64,000 nt of DNA, from positions 16,386,374 to 16,450,373 of the forward strand of contig OZ005607.1 in assembly GCA_963930655.1 (NCBI GenBank). Direction: 5' to 3'. The notes under the pieces were generated by a model. That model worked only from the letters and a program-made list of their open reading frames with translations. It was not told where the DNA came from and did not search any database. The stretch's first letter is position 1; each line of letters begins with the position of its first letter. Both the position numbers and the translations under genes were made by a program. The DNA comes from Myrica gale (lineage: Eukaryota; Streptophyta; Magnoliopsida; Fagales; Myricaceae). Below, piece after piece: positions 43,904 to 53,084 of this stretch.

Positions 43904-45050
43904 CTGTGTCTATGGTGGAACAAAAGAATCTAGCTCGAATGACCTTTTGGGCCAAAGCGCGTGCCCCTGAGTGGTTTACACAGATCCCTTTGTGCACTTC
44001 TCGAACCGCGTAGTTTGCATTTCAGGTGTTGAGGCAACGCAATAGTGGTTTGGATAGACTTCGGCGATATAAATTTCCATCTATGGTGGTGTACCGCAGT
44101 GCTATCCTTTGAATTTATGTTTCTGTCATTTATCGACCTCGAGATCTTCGTCTTGCAGTGTCTTCATGAACGGTAATTGCCTGTCACCAAGTTCTAATTC
44201 GTCGACCATGAGAATTTCGGACACGATCCCGACGGATTGTATGATACCTCGTCCTCTGAACATCCTCGCTGCCCTTGATACCTCAGTAGCAAGTGCGTTA
44301 GCACCGGCATTTTGATCGTGAGGAATATGTTGATTTCAAAGGCTTCAAAGCATCCCTTTACTTCTAAGGCACGTTTTAGATAAGTTATCATTCTTTCATC
44401 TCTGGCTTCGAAGCTTCCAGTAACTTGTCCCGCCACCAATTGGGAGTCTATGTATACGTGGAGATATGTTCCTCCTAAAAGCTCCGCCGTGAGTAATCCA
44501 GCTATGAGGGCTTCTTATTCCACGACATTGTTTGTAGGAGAGTATTCCAGCTTGATTCTGAACTCAACACGTTCTTCTTTAGGTATTTCGATAACTACCC
44601 CTACTTCGCTCGCTTCATGGGTAGATGATCCATCTACACAAACTTACCACCATTTCGGCTTGGGAACTTCTTCTCGGCATACTGACGCCGTGAACTTAGT
44701 GACAAAATCGGCTACTGCTTGTCCTTTAATGGTGATTCAAGGTCGATATTCGATGTCAAATTTGCCGAGTTATACAGACCACTTGACCAATCTTCCTGAT
44801 GCGTCCGACTTTCCCAAGGTTTGTCGTAGTGGATGGTTCGTCAAGACAACCATGGGATGAGCTTGGAAAAAAATGTCTCAATTTCCTTGCCGAAATAATG
44901 AAAGCTAGCACTAACTTGTCAACATCGGAATATCGATGCTCAACTCCTTGCAAGGCTTTGCTCACATAATATATGGGTGGTTGTACACCGTTATCATCTC
45001 TTATAAGCACTGTACTTACTGCTGCATTGAAAATAACGAGATAGAGTTAA
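43904..45050 (-). pseudogene. Tat-lineage dual RNase H region
   Basis: 44756-45050 is the retroviral-type RNase H start that follows RT: LYLVIFNAAVSTVLIRDDNG, PPIYYVSKALQGVEHRYSDV, LVLAFIISARKLRHFF. 44196-44690 is a second, archaeal-type RNase H: CVDGSSTHEASEVGVVIEIP, RIKLEYSPTNNVVE, a TAA where the family has Tyr, EALIAGLLTAELLGGTYLHV and YIDSQLVAGQVTGSFEARDE. Two RNase H domains in this order mark the Tat/Ogre/Retand lineage. Frameshift near 44830. RT itself is missing: the homology stops near 45050. Confidence 0.8.
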
Positions 45051-45300
45051 AGTGTGCCCCCTACGACATCCATGGACACGGGTTCGAGGAAGCGACGTTC
45101 GGCGGGCTCGTCGGGGGCTACGAGTCATCACTCGACGGGGAAAGCCTGGTGATTGATGCAGAAATGACGAATGAACAAATGTTTGAATATTGGGCAGAGA
45201 AGCAAAGGCGCTTTCAAAGTAGCTTCGTGGCAGACAATGTTGTCGTAGGTTACTTTGTTGCAGCACTAGAAGCAGTCAAGCCCAGGCTTTCCTAGGAACA
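45051..45300 (+). other. Unidentified GC-rich segment with an open frame
   Basis: Plus-strand codons from about 45033 to 45295 read without a stop: PYDIHGHGFEEATFGGLVGG, SSLDGESLVIDAEMTNEQMF, EYWAEKQRRFQSSFVADNVV and VGYFVAALEAVKPRLS. The frame has no start codon of its own before the gypsy border and no domain I recognise. The base composition is richer in G/C than both neighbours. It may be an exon of captured or host sequence, or part of the MULE that follows at 46002. Function unknown. Confidence 0.35.
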
Positions 45301-46001
45301 ATTCAACCGAGCTTACATAAAGTTTGCGAGTAATAAATATTTACCCCGATCGTTCTTAGCTTTGCCTGTGGATCGTCGGAGGGGGTTTGCATGGGGTTGT
45401 ACATAACCCCATTGACTCCTGTTTTTGTAAGATACGGTGCTGCATTTTTTATATTTTTGTCGTTGATGTTATGACTAGTTTGTCTTATCAGTTTTAGACA
45501 CTATGATTGGCTTTTTTTCATTCTTCTTTTTAGTGGTTCAGAAGGGGTATTGTGAGGGTTGCAGAATTTAGAAGATCTTTTTAGTGGTTCACATTCCACG
45601 GTCCATTCATCTTGTCTGGCTCTCAAACCGAGTTCTCCATCATTTCCAAGGTAACCCTCGGCTTAGTTTTCAAGATTTCATTCGTTTTTTTGTTGATTAT
45701 TGATGTTCTTGGTTGGATTGTTTGCATGTTCTCTTGGCTTTTGGGGTCTTCTTTCATGCTTGAATTTGGTTGTTGCCTACCATGCACGATTCCTTGTTTT
45801 TTGTTTTTTTTTGTTTTAATTCGGGTCAGGTTCTTTCAGGATGTTTATATGCTGATTAGTTTTGAAACTTTTGTTTGTTTAATTCATTTTGTCTTAATCC
45901 ATGTGATATGTTTGATTTCGGGATAAATATTGCATTCTCAGTGCTTTGTTCTCTCTGTTCTTCTTGCAGCTTCTTTTATATTATTGGATGCTTATTTTTG
46001 A
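45301..46001. other. T-rich non-coding stretch upstream of the MULE exon
   Basis: Long T-rich runs with GT and AG sites look like intron or 5' untranslated sequence of the MULE transposase gene. The 45612-45926 frame is hydrophobic because of T-rich DNA and is not supported as a gene. Confidence 0.4.
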
Positions 46002-46237
46002 ATGATGGGTGGGCTTCTCAGTGCATTCTCATGTAAGTTTGATGATGAAGAAATTATTGATGGGTATGATTACGTACATGATGACTTAGATGTGATTTTG
46101 ATTGTAAACCGGATCGAAGGGGAGAAGAGGGAGTCTTTGCATTTATACGCGCAGCTCACATTGGATACATCGGATGACCCACATTTTGTCAAGCCAGAAG
46201 TGGACACCGTTGTTGATGAGCCATCATGTGATGAAGA
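46002..46237 (+). pseudogene. MULE transposase-like N-terminal exon, left part
   Basis: MMGGLLSAFSCKFDDEEIID, GYDYVHDDLDVILIVNRIEG and KRESLHLYAQLTLDTSDDPH, ending in an acidic tail. The general pattern (a strand-rich start, a short ELxLY-like strand, then an acidic linker) resembles N-termini of plant MuDR-type transposases; the call depends mainly on the zinc knuckle in the downstream part at 51770. A copia element is inserted at 46238. Removing it and one copy of the 5-bp target site gives an open frame into 51523. Confidence 0.5.
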
Positions 46238-46599
46238 TGTTAGAAGATGAAGAAGACGACAGAGAGGAAAACTCCAAATCTCATTACTTAGCCACAAAGA
46301 GCCGGTGGAATACTTATACCACCAAGAGGCAGAAAAACATAAAAGAAAGAATAACCAAAAGAAATAAAACTATACAAATGGCAGTGTAAATGGTCTATAG
46401 AGACTAGTGCTAGGCAGAGCTATTGAGAAGGAGGTTTGGGACCACTCGACAAGTCCTGTGCTCTGTGGTATCGCAAGGTGGGAGGAAGGGAGGTGTTGGT
46501 TCTCTGGCATACAAGAGCTGTCGGTGAATCAGTGTTGTGGTGGTCCTGCACTGATGAGCTGGACATTGATGAGCTGGAGAGGTGGTTAGTTCTTTGAGA
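46238..46599 (-). mobile_element. 3' LTR of the near-complete copia
   Basis: 362 bp, a copy of 51159-51522. It differs by 7 substitutions and lacks the two bases AG at about 46384. On the minus strand the LTR runs TCTCAAAGAACTAACC ... CATCTTCTAACA, so the start is TC rather than the canonical TG. Confidence 0.9.
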
Positions 46600-46615
46600 C
46601 TCCCCCTCAAGATGG
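46599..46615 (-). promoter_or_regulatory. Polypurine tract of the copia element
   Basis: The minus strand reads CATCTTGAGGGGGAG immediately before the LTR, the expected site for plus-strand DNA priming. Confidence 0.75.
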
Positions 46616-47084
46616 GCGTAGATGTTCAGAAGACCCATCTTGGATGATAAGAAAAGGAATGTAGCAGTGGGTAAAGCCTTGGTGAAAATGTCAGCTAATT
46701 GAAATTTAGAGGCAACATGAACAGGGAGAATAATTCTAGCAAGTATCTTTTCTCGCACAAAATGACAATCAAGCTCTATATGTTTTGTTCTCTCATGGAA
46801 GATGGGATTTTTGGTAAGGTGGATGGCTGCTTGATTATCACAGTAAAGAAGAGCAGGTTGAGCATGTGGAACATGAAAATCTTGTAACAAGGAGAGGAGC
46901 CATATGATCTCACAACTGGTCGAAGCAAGGGCTCTGTATTCTGCCTCAGCAGAAGATCTTGAAACGGTAGCTTGTTTCTTAGATTTCCAGCTGAGTAAGA
47001 GTCCCCAAGAAAAACACAATACCCTGTCACAGATTTCCTAGTGTCTGGGCAAGCTGCCCAATCCGAATCAGTATAGGCCTTGAG
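46600..47084 (-). pseudogene. Copia RNase H C-terminal part, out of frame
   Basis: After the TAA ending the upstream frame, the same frame continues [20 protein letters not shown] and GYCVFLGDS with the first RNase H Asp. Then a shift moves it to 46420-47019: [20 protein letters not shown] (catalytic Glu), [16 protein letters not shown] (Asp), [19 protein letters not shown] and [11 protein letters not shown]. Complete in content but split by one stop and one frameshift. Confidence 0.85.
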
Positions 47085-49079
47085 TTACATGGAGGAGGTA
47101 GAAGAGAGAAAAATACCCTGCCCGAGAGTCCCCTTGAGGTATCTGACCACTCGAAAAGCTGCTTGTAAATGAATATCTGAAGGTTTATCCATAAACTGAC
47201 TGAGGATGTGGACATAGTAAGTGATATCGGGTCTGGTATGAGTAAGGTAAATAAGTTTGCCAATCAGTCGCCTATATGTGGTAGCATCAGAAAGAGGTTG
47301 ACCTGTGGAATGAGAAAGCTTATGATTGAGCTCAATAGGAGTACAAGCTACCTTGGAACCGAGAAGACCAGAAAGTTCAAGGATGTCCAATGCATATTTC
47401 CTTTGACAAAGGGTAATACCAGTGGTGGATCGAGCCACTTCAAGCCCTAAGAAATATTTCGGTTGCCCCAAGTCTTTGAGTTTAAACTGAGTGTTCAAGT
47501 AGCATTTTAGATCTGAGATAGAGTTGAGATCATCACTGCCAATTAAGATGTCATCCACATAGACTAAGAGGGCTAGAAAACCTGTCGCAGTGTGCTTGGT
47601 GAAAAGAGAGTAATCTGATCTAGACTGTTGGAAACCAATGGCTGTAAGGGAAGAAGTGAATTTAGAATTCCATTGTCTGGAAGCTTGCTTCAGACCATAA
47701 ATTGATTTGTGAAATCGGCAGACCAGTTTCTCCCCCTTAAGTTGAGATCCGGGTGGCAAGGCCATGTAGAGCTCTTCATCTAAATCACCATTTAAGAAAG
47801 CATTGTGAATATCTAGCTGAGATAAGTACCAATGGTTAGCTGCAGCAAAAGCAAAGAAGGTTCTAACAGTAGTGAGTTTTGCTACGGGGCTGAAAGTTTC
47901 TTGGTAATCAAACCCTTCTTTTTGGGTGTAGCCTTTAGCAACTAGCCGGGCCTTGTACCTTGCAATGCTCCCATCGGAATTCAGTTTAACCTTGTATACA
48001 AATTTGCAGCCTATGGCAGTTTTTCCGGGTGGAAGAGAAGTGATAGTCCAAGTCTGGTTTCTCTCTAAAGCATCAAGCTCGACTCTCATAGCATCTCTCC
48101 AGTGGGCAGCAGCAACAGCTTGAGTATAAGTTTCAGGTTCTTTGGTGAGTGAAAGTGAAATGGAATAAGTTCTGTGGGAAGGTGACAGATGGGCATAAGA
48201 GAGGTGCTTGTATAAAGGGTGTGCAGTGGACTGGAGGCTGGAGATAAGTGGGTGCAAATCACCAGTTAAGTGACAATGGTACTGGTCTAAATAGCTAGGA
48301 GGATGACAATCTCGACTGGAACGCCTAAGGGGAATGACAGTTGAATCTAGTGCAAGAGGAGATGTTGTTGAAGGGGCAGGAGAGGCAGATGGAGGGACTG
48401 AGTCTGAAGAAGAACTGGTGAGGTCATCACGAGGAGGTGAAGTGGTGAAAGGAGAGGAAGAGGGAAAGAAGGGGACATCAATGTTGGGAAGAGCTGGAGG
48501 AAGAACTAAATCAGATGAGGATTGAAAATGGTGGTCATGGGATAATTGAGTGTGTTGAAAAGGAAAAATAGACTCATGAAAAAGAACATCTCTGGAAATA
48601 AAGGTGGAGTGATTCTCTAGATCATATAGTTTATAACCCTTAACTCCAAAAGGGTACCTTATGAATAGACATTTAGTAGCCCGGGATTGAAATTTGTGTC
48701 TGTTGTGCTTCAAGGTGGAAGCATAGCAGAGGCAGCCAAAGACACGTAGATGACCATAGGAAGGAGGAGAAGAGAAGAGGCACTCATAAGGGGATCTGTT
48801 TTTGAGAATCGGTGTGGGTGTTCTATTGATTAAATATGCTGCAGTTAGGATGGCATCACCCCAAAATTTGAGAGGCATGGAGGCTTGAAAGAGAAGGGCT
48901 CGGGCAACATTTAGGAGGTGCTGATGTTTTCTTTCAACCACCCCATTTTGTTGGGGAGTGGCAACACAAGATTTTTGATGTAATGTCCCATGAGCTTGAT
49001 AGAATTCGGGTAGGTGAAATTCAGCACCATTATCGGTTCTAATGTGCTTAATGGTTGTGTTGAACTGAGTGTGAATCAT
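47085..49079 (-). CDS. Copia pol: integrase C-half and reverse transcriptase
   Basis: 664 codons. Residues 13-60 hold the second integrase Asp (IRTDNGAEF, D16) and the catalytic Glu (TPQQNGVVERKH, E49). Residues 85-160 are the copia integrase tail (NRTPTPILKNRSPYE, LRVFGCLCYAS), followed by a Ser/Pro-rich linker 180-260. RT spans about 340-590: KFVYKVKLNSDGSIARYKAR, the first Asp in QLDIHNAFLNGDL (D423), SIYGLKQASRQWN and YVDD at 507-510. The end ITYYVHILSQFM leads to RNase H, cut by a TAA. The start ATG overlaps the stop of the upstream ORF by four bases (ATGA). All catalytic residues seen are intact, but it lacks its upstream half in frame, so a working polyprotein is unlikely. Confidence 0.9.
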   Translation of the reverse strand: MIHTQFNTTIKHIRTDNGAEFHLPEFYQAHGTLHQKSCVATPQQNGVVERKHQHLLNVARALLFQASMPLKFWGDAILTAAYLINRTPTPILKNRSPYECLFSSPPSYGHLRVFGCLCYASTLKHNRHKFQSRATKCLFIRYPFGVKGYKLYDLENHSTFISRDVLFHESIFPFQHTQLSHDHHFQSSSDLVLPPALPNIDVPFFPSSSPFTTSPPRDDLTSSSSDSVPPSASPAPSTTSPLALDSTVIPLRRSSRDCHPPSYLDQYHCHLTGDLHPLISSLQSTAHPLYKHLSYAHLSPSHRTYSISLSLTKEPETYTQAVAAAHWRDAMRVELDALERNQTWTITSLPPGKTAIGCKFVYKVKLNSDGSIARYKARLVAKGYTQKEGFDYQETFSPVAKLTTVRTFFAFAAANHWYLSQLDIHNAFLNGDLDEELYMALPPGSQLKGEKLVCRFHKSIYGLKQASRQWNSKFTSSLTAIGFQQSRSDYSLFTKHTATGFLALLVYVDDILIGSDDLNSISDLKCYLNTQFKLKDLGQPKYFLGLEVARSTTGITLCQRKYALDILELSGLLGSKVACTPIELNHKLSHSTGQPLSDATTYRRLIGKLIYLTHTRPDITYYVHILSQFMDKPSDIHLQAAFRVVRYLKGTLGQGIFLSSTSSM

Positions 49080-51046
49080 CTGAAAAATGATTGCAAGAGG
49101 GATCTGGTTTCAGATTTAAACTTCATGAGATAAACCCAAGTCACCCGAGTGTGGTCATCAACAAGAGTAAGAAAATAATGAAACCCTTGAGTGGTAGGTT
49201 GTGAGTAAGGTCCCCATATATCTCCATGAATTAAATCAAAAGAAGAAGAGGTAGAGCTAACACTTAAAGGAAAAGACAACCTCTTCTGTTTAGCCAAATG
49301 ACAAACCTTACAATGTAATTGAGTGTTGATTTGTACATTGGGAAAATTAGAATGAAGTAAATACATTCTTTGTATAGAGGGATGTCCTAATCTAGAGTGC
49401 CAAAGCTCAAAAGTTCCATCCACAGCAGCTGTGGTGGCTTGATTGCAACTGGAAGGAAGAGAGGAGGAGATGATCTTTCGGCTGGTGGTGTTGGGTAGCA
49501 GGTAATATAGGCGATCATGGGCTCTAGCAAGTCCAATCGTTGTCCATGAAGAGAGGACCTGAATGAAACAGTGATTGGCTAAGAAAATGAGGCAAGTGTT
49601 TAATTGTAAGGTGAGTTTGCTAACAGAAATTAAATTGAATGTGAAGGATGGAACACAAAGCACATCTGTCAACACTAAGGATTCAGAAAGATGAACTGTA
49701 CCAATGTGTGTGACCCGCACCTTAGAACCATTGGGAAGTTGGACAAAAGCCTCTGTGCAACAAGTGACAGAGGTGAGAAAAGATGTGGAGCACACCATGT
49801 GATCGGTGGCTCCAGTGTCAACTATCCAAGGAGTGGAAGAGTGATTGAAGGATGAGTGATTAGCAAAAGAACCAGAAGAATTATTGGGAACACTAATGGT
49901 AGAAAGACATATATCAGTACCTGCCATGTTGGAGTTGGAGAGTGGAGGCTTAGGAGAGTTAGGATTGGGAGGAGAAGCTGTGGTGGTAGGAACCTCAAGC
50001 TGTAGATTCTGAGCACTGGCAAGAGCAATGAGCTGCTGAACTTGTGCCCGAGTAAATGGGAATTGTGCTACATCTGGTTCCTTTTTCTCTTCAATCAGTG
50101 AAGCCACTTGATGAACTGAGTGATTACCATCAGAACCAAAATGAGTCTTAGTCTTAGTGAATTTGAAGTTAGGAGGGAAACCTATCAATCTGTAACACTT
50201 CTCTTTGCTATGCCCTGCCTTCCCACAATGACCACAAGTCATATCTAATCGTCCCTTTTTCTTAAAAGAATTATGGTAGGCAGTAAGAGCAGAGAGTTCT
50301 GCTGTGGGCAAGACTAATACTCGAGCCTCCCTCTGACTTTCCTCTTGCAATACCAAGGAAAAGACCTTGTCTAACGAGGGCAGTGGACTTATTAGAATAA
50401 TCTGACCTCTCACTCTAGCAAAAGATTCATTCAGACCCATCAGAAATTTAAAAACATAGTCCTTTTGTTGTGCATCTCCAACAGATTTCAAGGCATCACA
50501 AGAGCAATGACCACAAGTACAACATGGGAGAGGTCGATAGTTTCGAAGTTCTTCCCAGATGCCAGTAAGCTGAGTAAAATAATCACTTACAGACAGGCTA
50601 TTCTGAACAATGGAGTTGAGTTGATGGTGTAGATGGTAGATTCGAGCATCATCTGGTTGAGAGAATCGTGTCCTGAGCTTATCCCAAACTTGCTTGGCAG
50701 AGTTGATGTAGAGCACATTGGAAGCAATATCCTTAGATATGGAATTTAAAATCCATGAGAGAATGAGATTGTTACACCGTAACCATGAGGAGAAGAGGGA
50801 ATCAGATTGACTTGGGGTCACAACCGAACCGTCAAGAAAACCCAGTTTGTTCTTGATTGAGATAGCAAGAGTGAATGAACGATTCCAGGTGAGATAATTT
50901 GGTCCAGTCAAAGGAGGGGTAATGACCACAGTGTTAGCATTGTCACTGTGATGAAGAAAATAAGGACTGTTAGGGTCCTCAGTAGGAGTAAAAAGAGAAG
51001 AAAGAGATGAGGATATGTTTGCTGATTCGGTCCCTTCAGTAGACAT
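49076..51046 (-). CDS. Copia gag-protease-integrase N-half
   Basis: 656 codons, starting MSTEGTESANISSSLSSLFT about 112 bases after the primer site. Residues 45-250 are the copia Gag domain (LTGPNYLTWNRSFTLAI, SWILNSISKDIASNV, VWDKLRTRFSQPDDARIYHL). Residues 271-284 are a complete CCHC zinc knuckle (CGHCGKAGHSKEKC). The aspartic protease WIVDTGATDHM is at 407-417. The GAG pre-integrase HHCC zinc finger is at 548-583 (LWHSRLGHP, CKVCHLAKQK). The first integrase Asp is in LIHGDIWGPY (D608). The frame ends SFFR-stop within a T5 run; the next frame starts in the same four bases. Gag packages RNA, protease cuts the polyprotein and integrase inserts the cDNA. Confidence 0.92.
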   Translation of the reverse strand: MSTEGTESANISSSLSSLFTPTEDPNSPYFLHHSDNANTVVITPPLTGPNYLTWNRSFTLAISIKNKLGFLDGSVVTPSQSDSLFSSWLRCNNLILSWILNSISKDIASNVLYINSAKQVWDKLRTRFSQPDDARIYHLHHQLNSIVQNSLSVSDYFTQLTGIWEELRNYRPLPCCTCGHCSCDALKSVGDAQQKDYVFKFLMGLNESFARVRGQIILISPLPSLDKVFSLVLQEESQREARVLVLPTAELSALTAYHNSFKKKGRLDMTCGHCGKAGHSKEKCYRLIGFPPNFKFTKTKTHFGSDGNHSVHQVASLIEEKKEPDVAQFPFTRAQVQQLIALASAQNLQLEVPTTTASPPNPNSPKPPLSNSNMAGTDICLSTISVPNNSSGSFANHSSFNHSSTPWIVDTGATDHMVCSTSFLTSVTCCTEAFVQLPNGSKVRVTHIGTVHLSESLVLTDVLCVPSFTFNLISVSKLTLQLNTCLIFLANHCFIQVLSSWTTIGLARAHDRLYYLLPNTTSRKIISSSLPSSCNQATTAAVDGTFELWHSRLGHPSIQRMYLLHSNFPNVQINTQLHCKVCHLAKQKRLSFPLSVSSTSSSFDLIHGDIWGPYSQPTTQGFHYFLTLVDDHTRVTWVYLMKFKSETRSLLQSFFR

Positions 51047-51150
51047 ATTTTAGAACTAAAAGGAAAGAATAAAAGGATGTGATAGGTTGAGATGATAATA
51101 AATTTTCAGAAAGGCTAACAGACAAAAGTTGCAGGAGAAGGTTCCACCTT

Positions 51151-51158
51151 TGATACCA
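51151..51158 (-). promoter_or_regulatory. Primer-binding site of the copia element
   Basis: The minus strand reads TGGTATCAAAGG directly after the LTR end CTTCTAACA. It matches the tRNA-Met type site (TGGTATCA) for eight bases. Confidence 0.8.
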
Positions 51159-51522
51159 TGTTAGAAGATGAAGAAGACGACAGAGAGGAAAACTCCAAAT
51201 CTCATTACTTAGCCACAAAGAGCCGGTGGAATACTTATACCACCAAGAGGCAGAAAAACATAAAAGAAAGAATAACCAAAAGAAATAAAACTATACAAAT
51301 GGCAGAGTGTAAATGGTCTGCAGAGACTAGTGCTAGGCAGAGCTATAGAGAAGGAGGTTTGGGACCACTCGAAAAGTCCTGTGCTCTGTGGTATCGCAAG
51401 GTGGGAGGAAGGCAGGTGTTGGTTCTCTGGCATACAAGAGCTGTCGGTGAATCAGTGTTGTGGTGGTCCTGCACTGATGAGCTGGACACTGATGAGCTGG
51501 AGGGGTGGTTAGTTCTTTGAGA
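51159..51522 (-). mobile_element. 5' LTR of the near-complete copia
   Basis: 364 bp, partner of 46238-46599. The TAT ATTTAG-type TATA box seen in many LTRs is not obvious; on the minus strand CCATTTGTATAGTTTTATTT near 51285-51304 is the best A/T-rich candidate. Confidence 0.9.
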
Positions 51523-52520
51523 GAATATGAGTATAAGAATGACGGTGAGGATCAATGTGGGGGAGAGCAGGTTAGTGATTTCAATGGTTCGGGGCCTTCT
51601 ACCTCTAGAGCTACGGTGGAGGAGATTGTCCATGTGGATGATGGTGAAAGCAATGAGCAACACATTCTAAGTGAGAGTGAGGGGATGGTGAAATTGTTCC
51701 CCGCCGAAGAAAAAGAAATAAAGAATTTAACAAGCAAGATTTACAGAGCAATAAGAGCTATGTAATTTGGTGTTGTACACGCGGGGCTATGGGCCATAAT
51801 GCCAGAAAATCCAAGCAATCTTATGCAGCGGATCGACGATTATATCCAAAAAAGCCCCCAAAAAAGAAAGCAACGGAGGTATATTTTTTAACAATTGAGA
51901 ATTATATCAAACTAATAATTTCTTCTGTGCTATGCATATTATACCTTATTTTTGTAGAATGAGGGTGGCACATCCGGAGTGGCAGAGACACATAAGCATC
52001 TTAAAAAGAAGTACAAGCCGAGAGATGTGAATAAGGTATAGTTCAGAGTTATATATTGTTTTGGATTAGAGTTCCAAATAAATATCATGCAACTTCTATT
52101 CTGATTTCTTTTTTCTTTTTTTTCTAGGATCGGACTGGAACCTCTGGAGCATCCCAGGATACCTCGAATGTCAATCGATCAATTGACAAGGGGAAGCGCT
52201 GCATGGAGGCAACAACTAAGGTTCAACAAAATACTATACAATTTGTGTTATGTTGTCTTTATAGGTGTCTAACATCTCAAAAGTAATAATACACTTCAAT
52301 TGTAAATCAATATAGGGAAATTCATCTCAGAAAAATGCGCACTAGAGGGTGGGTCCATATGCAACAAATTTATACTCCACAAATGAATCACTCGAATGGG
52401 TTAAAATGGTGGGTGGGGTCTCGGCATTGTTTGTCTTTTCTATCAATTTTTCCTAACACTTGTGTTTCACAGGCTCGTTGCACTACTGGAGGGTCGCAAC
52501 CACATGTCAGAACTTGAAGA
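51523..52520 (+). pseudogene. MULE transposase-like remnant, right part with zinc knuckle exons
   Basis: After the target site the frame continues EYEYKNDGEDQCGGEQVSDF, GSGPSTSRATVEEIVHVDDG and LFPAEEKEIKNLTSKIYRAI to a stop at 51763. Directly after comes CTRGAMGHNARKS, the MULE-type CxxCGxxGHNxRxC knuckle with two Cys lost (one to Arg-Gly, one to Ser), then RRLYPKKPPKKKATE. Probable introns with GT/AG borders lie at about 51879-51957, 52037-52128 and 52220-52315, separating short Lys/Thr/Ser-rich exons (TSGVAETHKHLKKKYKPRD; TGTSGASQDTSNVNRSIDKG). The DDE core and SWIM domain are absent between 51765 and 51770, so this is an internally deleted copy. Confidence 0.55.
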
Positions 52521-53084
52521 TAGAATGGAGTTACTGGCCAGGTTTTTGTAGATAGATGGAGTTGGCCAGCTTGGTCATTTTTTTGGGGAAGATGTGAATT
52601 GAATTAGTGGGTGATAGCTTTTGTGGAATCTGATGTGAATATATAGAGTTGCAGCTTGCCAAAGATGGTTTTTGCGGAATCTGTAATTAGAACTTGTGGA
52701 GCTTATTGATTGTATAAGCTCATATTTGTTTTATGCGGAATCTGCTATTGACGAACTTATGGTAGATGGTGACTGATAGATGGTCTTTTTGGAAGCTGTA
52801 ATTAGAACTTGTGGAACTTATGGATTGTAGAAGCAGATTTGTATTTAATGGAACTTATGGATTATGGTTATAGTATGCAGATTTGTGTTTTGTTGAAATT
52901 ATGAATGGAACTTGTGGAGATCAGTTGAGGGGAGTGGAGCTAGGATTTAACCATAGTGAGGGTCAAGTACACAAGAAGGATGAAAATATTCATTACTGAA
53001 ATAAAATAATTTTTAACAAACTTAGGTCGCTCAAGTGATTGCGGAGGACGTCTGAGTGTGGATTAGGCGCAAATCAAGGGTTTA
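52521..53084 (+). other. MULE 3' region with degenerate direct repeats, then a TE scrap
   Basis: Between about 52600 and 52925 the words GGAATCTG, TAATTAGAACTTGTGGA and CTTATGGATTGTAGAAG recur two to four times (for example 52688 and 52796). 52921-52970 (GGGGAGTGGAGCTAGGATTT, GTGAGGGTCAAGTAC) resembles the GTGGCGGAGCCAGGATTT-type MITE end. No coding sequence recognised. Confidence 0.45.

Larger units (their letters stand above)
46238..51522 (-). mobile_element. Near-complete 5.3-kb Ty1/copia retrotransposon
   Basis: Two LTRs (46238-46599 and 51159-51522), a primer site (51151-51158) and a polypurine tract next to the left LTR, with gag, protease, integrase, RT and RNase H in copia order on the minus strand. 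Flanks GAAGA (46233-46237) and GAATA (51523-51527) are a 5-bp target duplication with one change. I count 7 substitutions and one 2-bp indel between the LTRs, so it is the youngest large element here. Three disruptions break the polyprotein: a one-base frameshift at 49076-49079, a TAA at about 47085, and a frameshift near 46995. Retrofit/Ale-like by motif wording (inference). Confidence 0.92.

Noticed and set aside
49070..49090. Programmed ribosomal frameshift in the copia
   Set aside because: Copia elements of this type normally have one frame and the site is a plain T5 run, so mutation or sequence error is more likely. Kept only as a check item.
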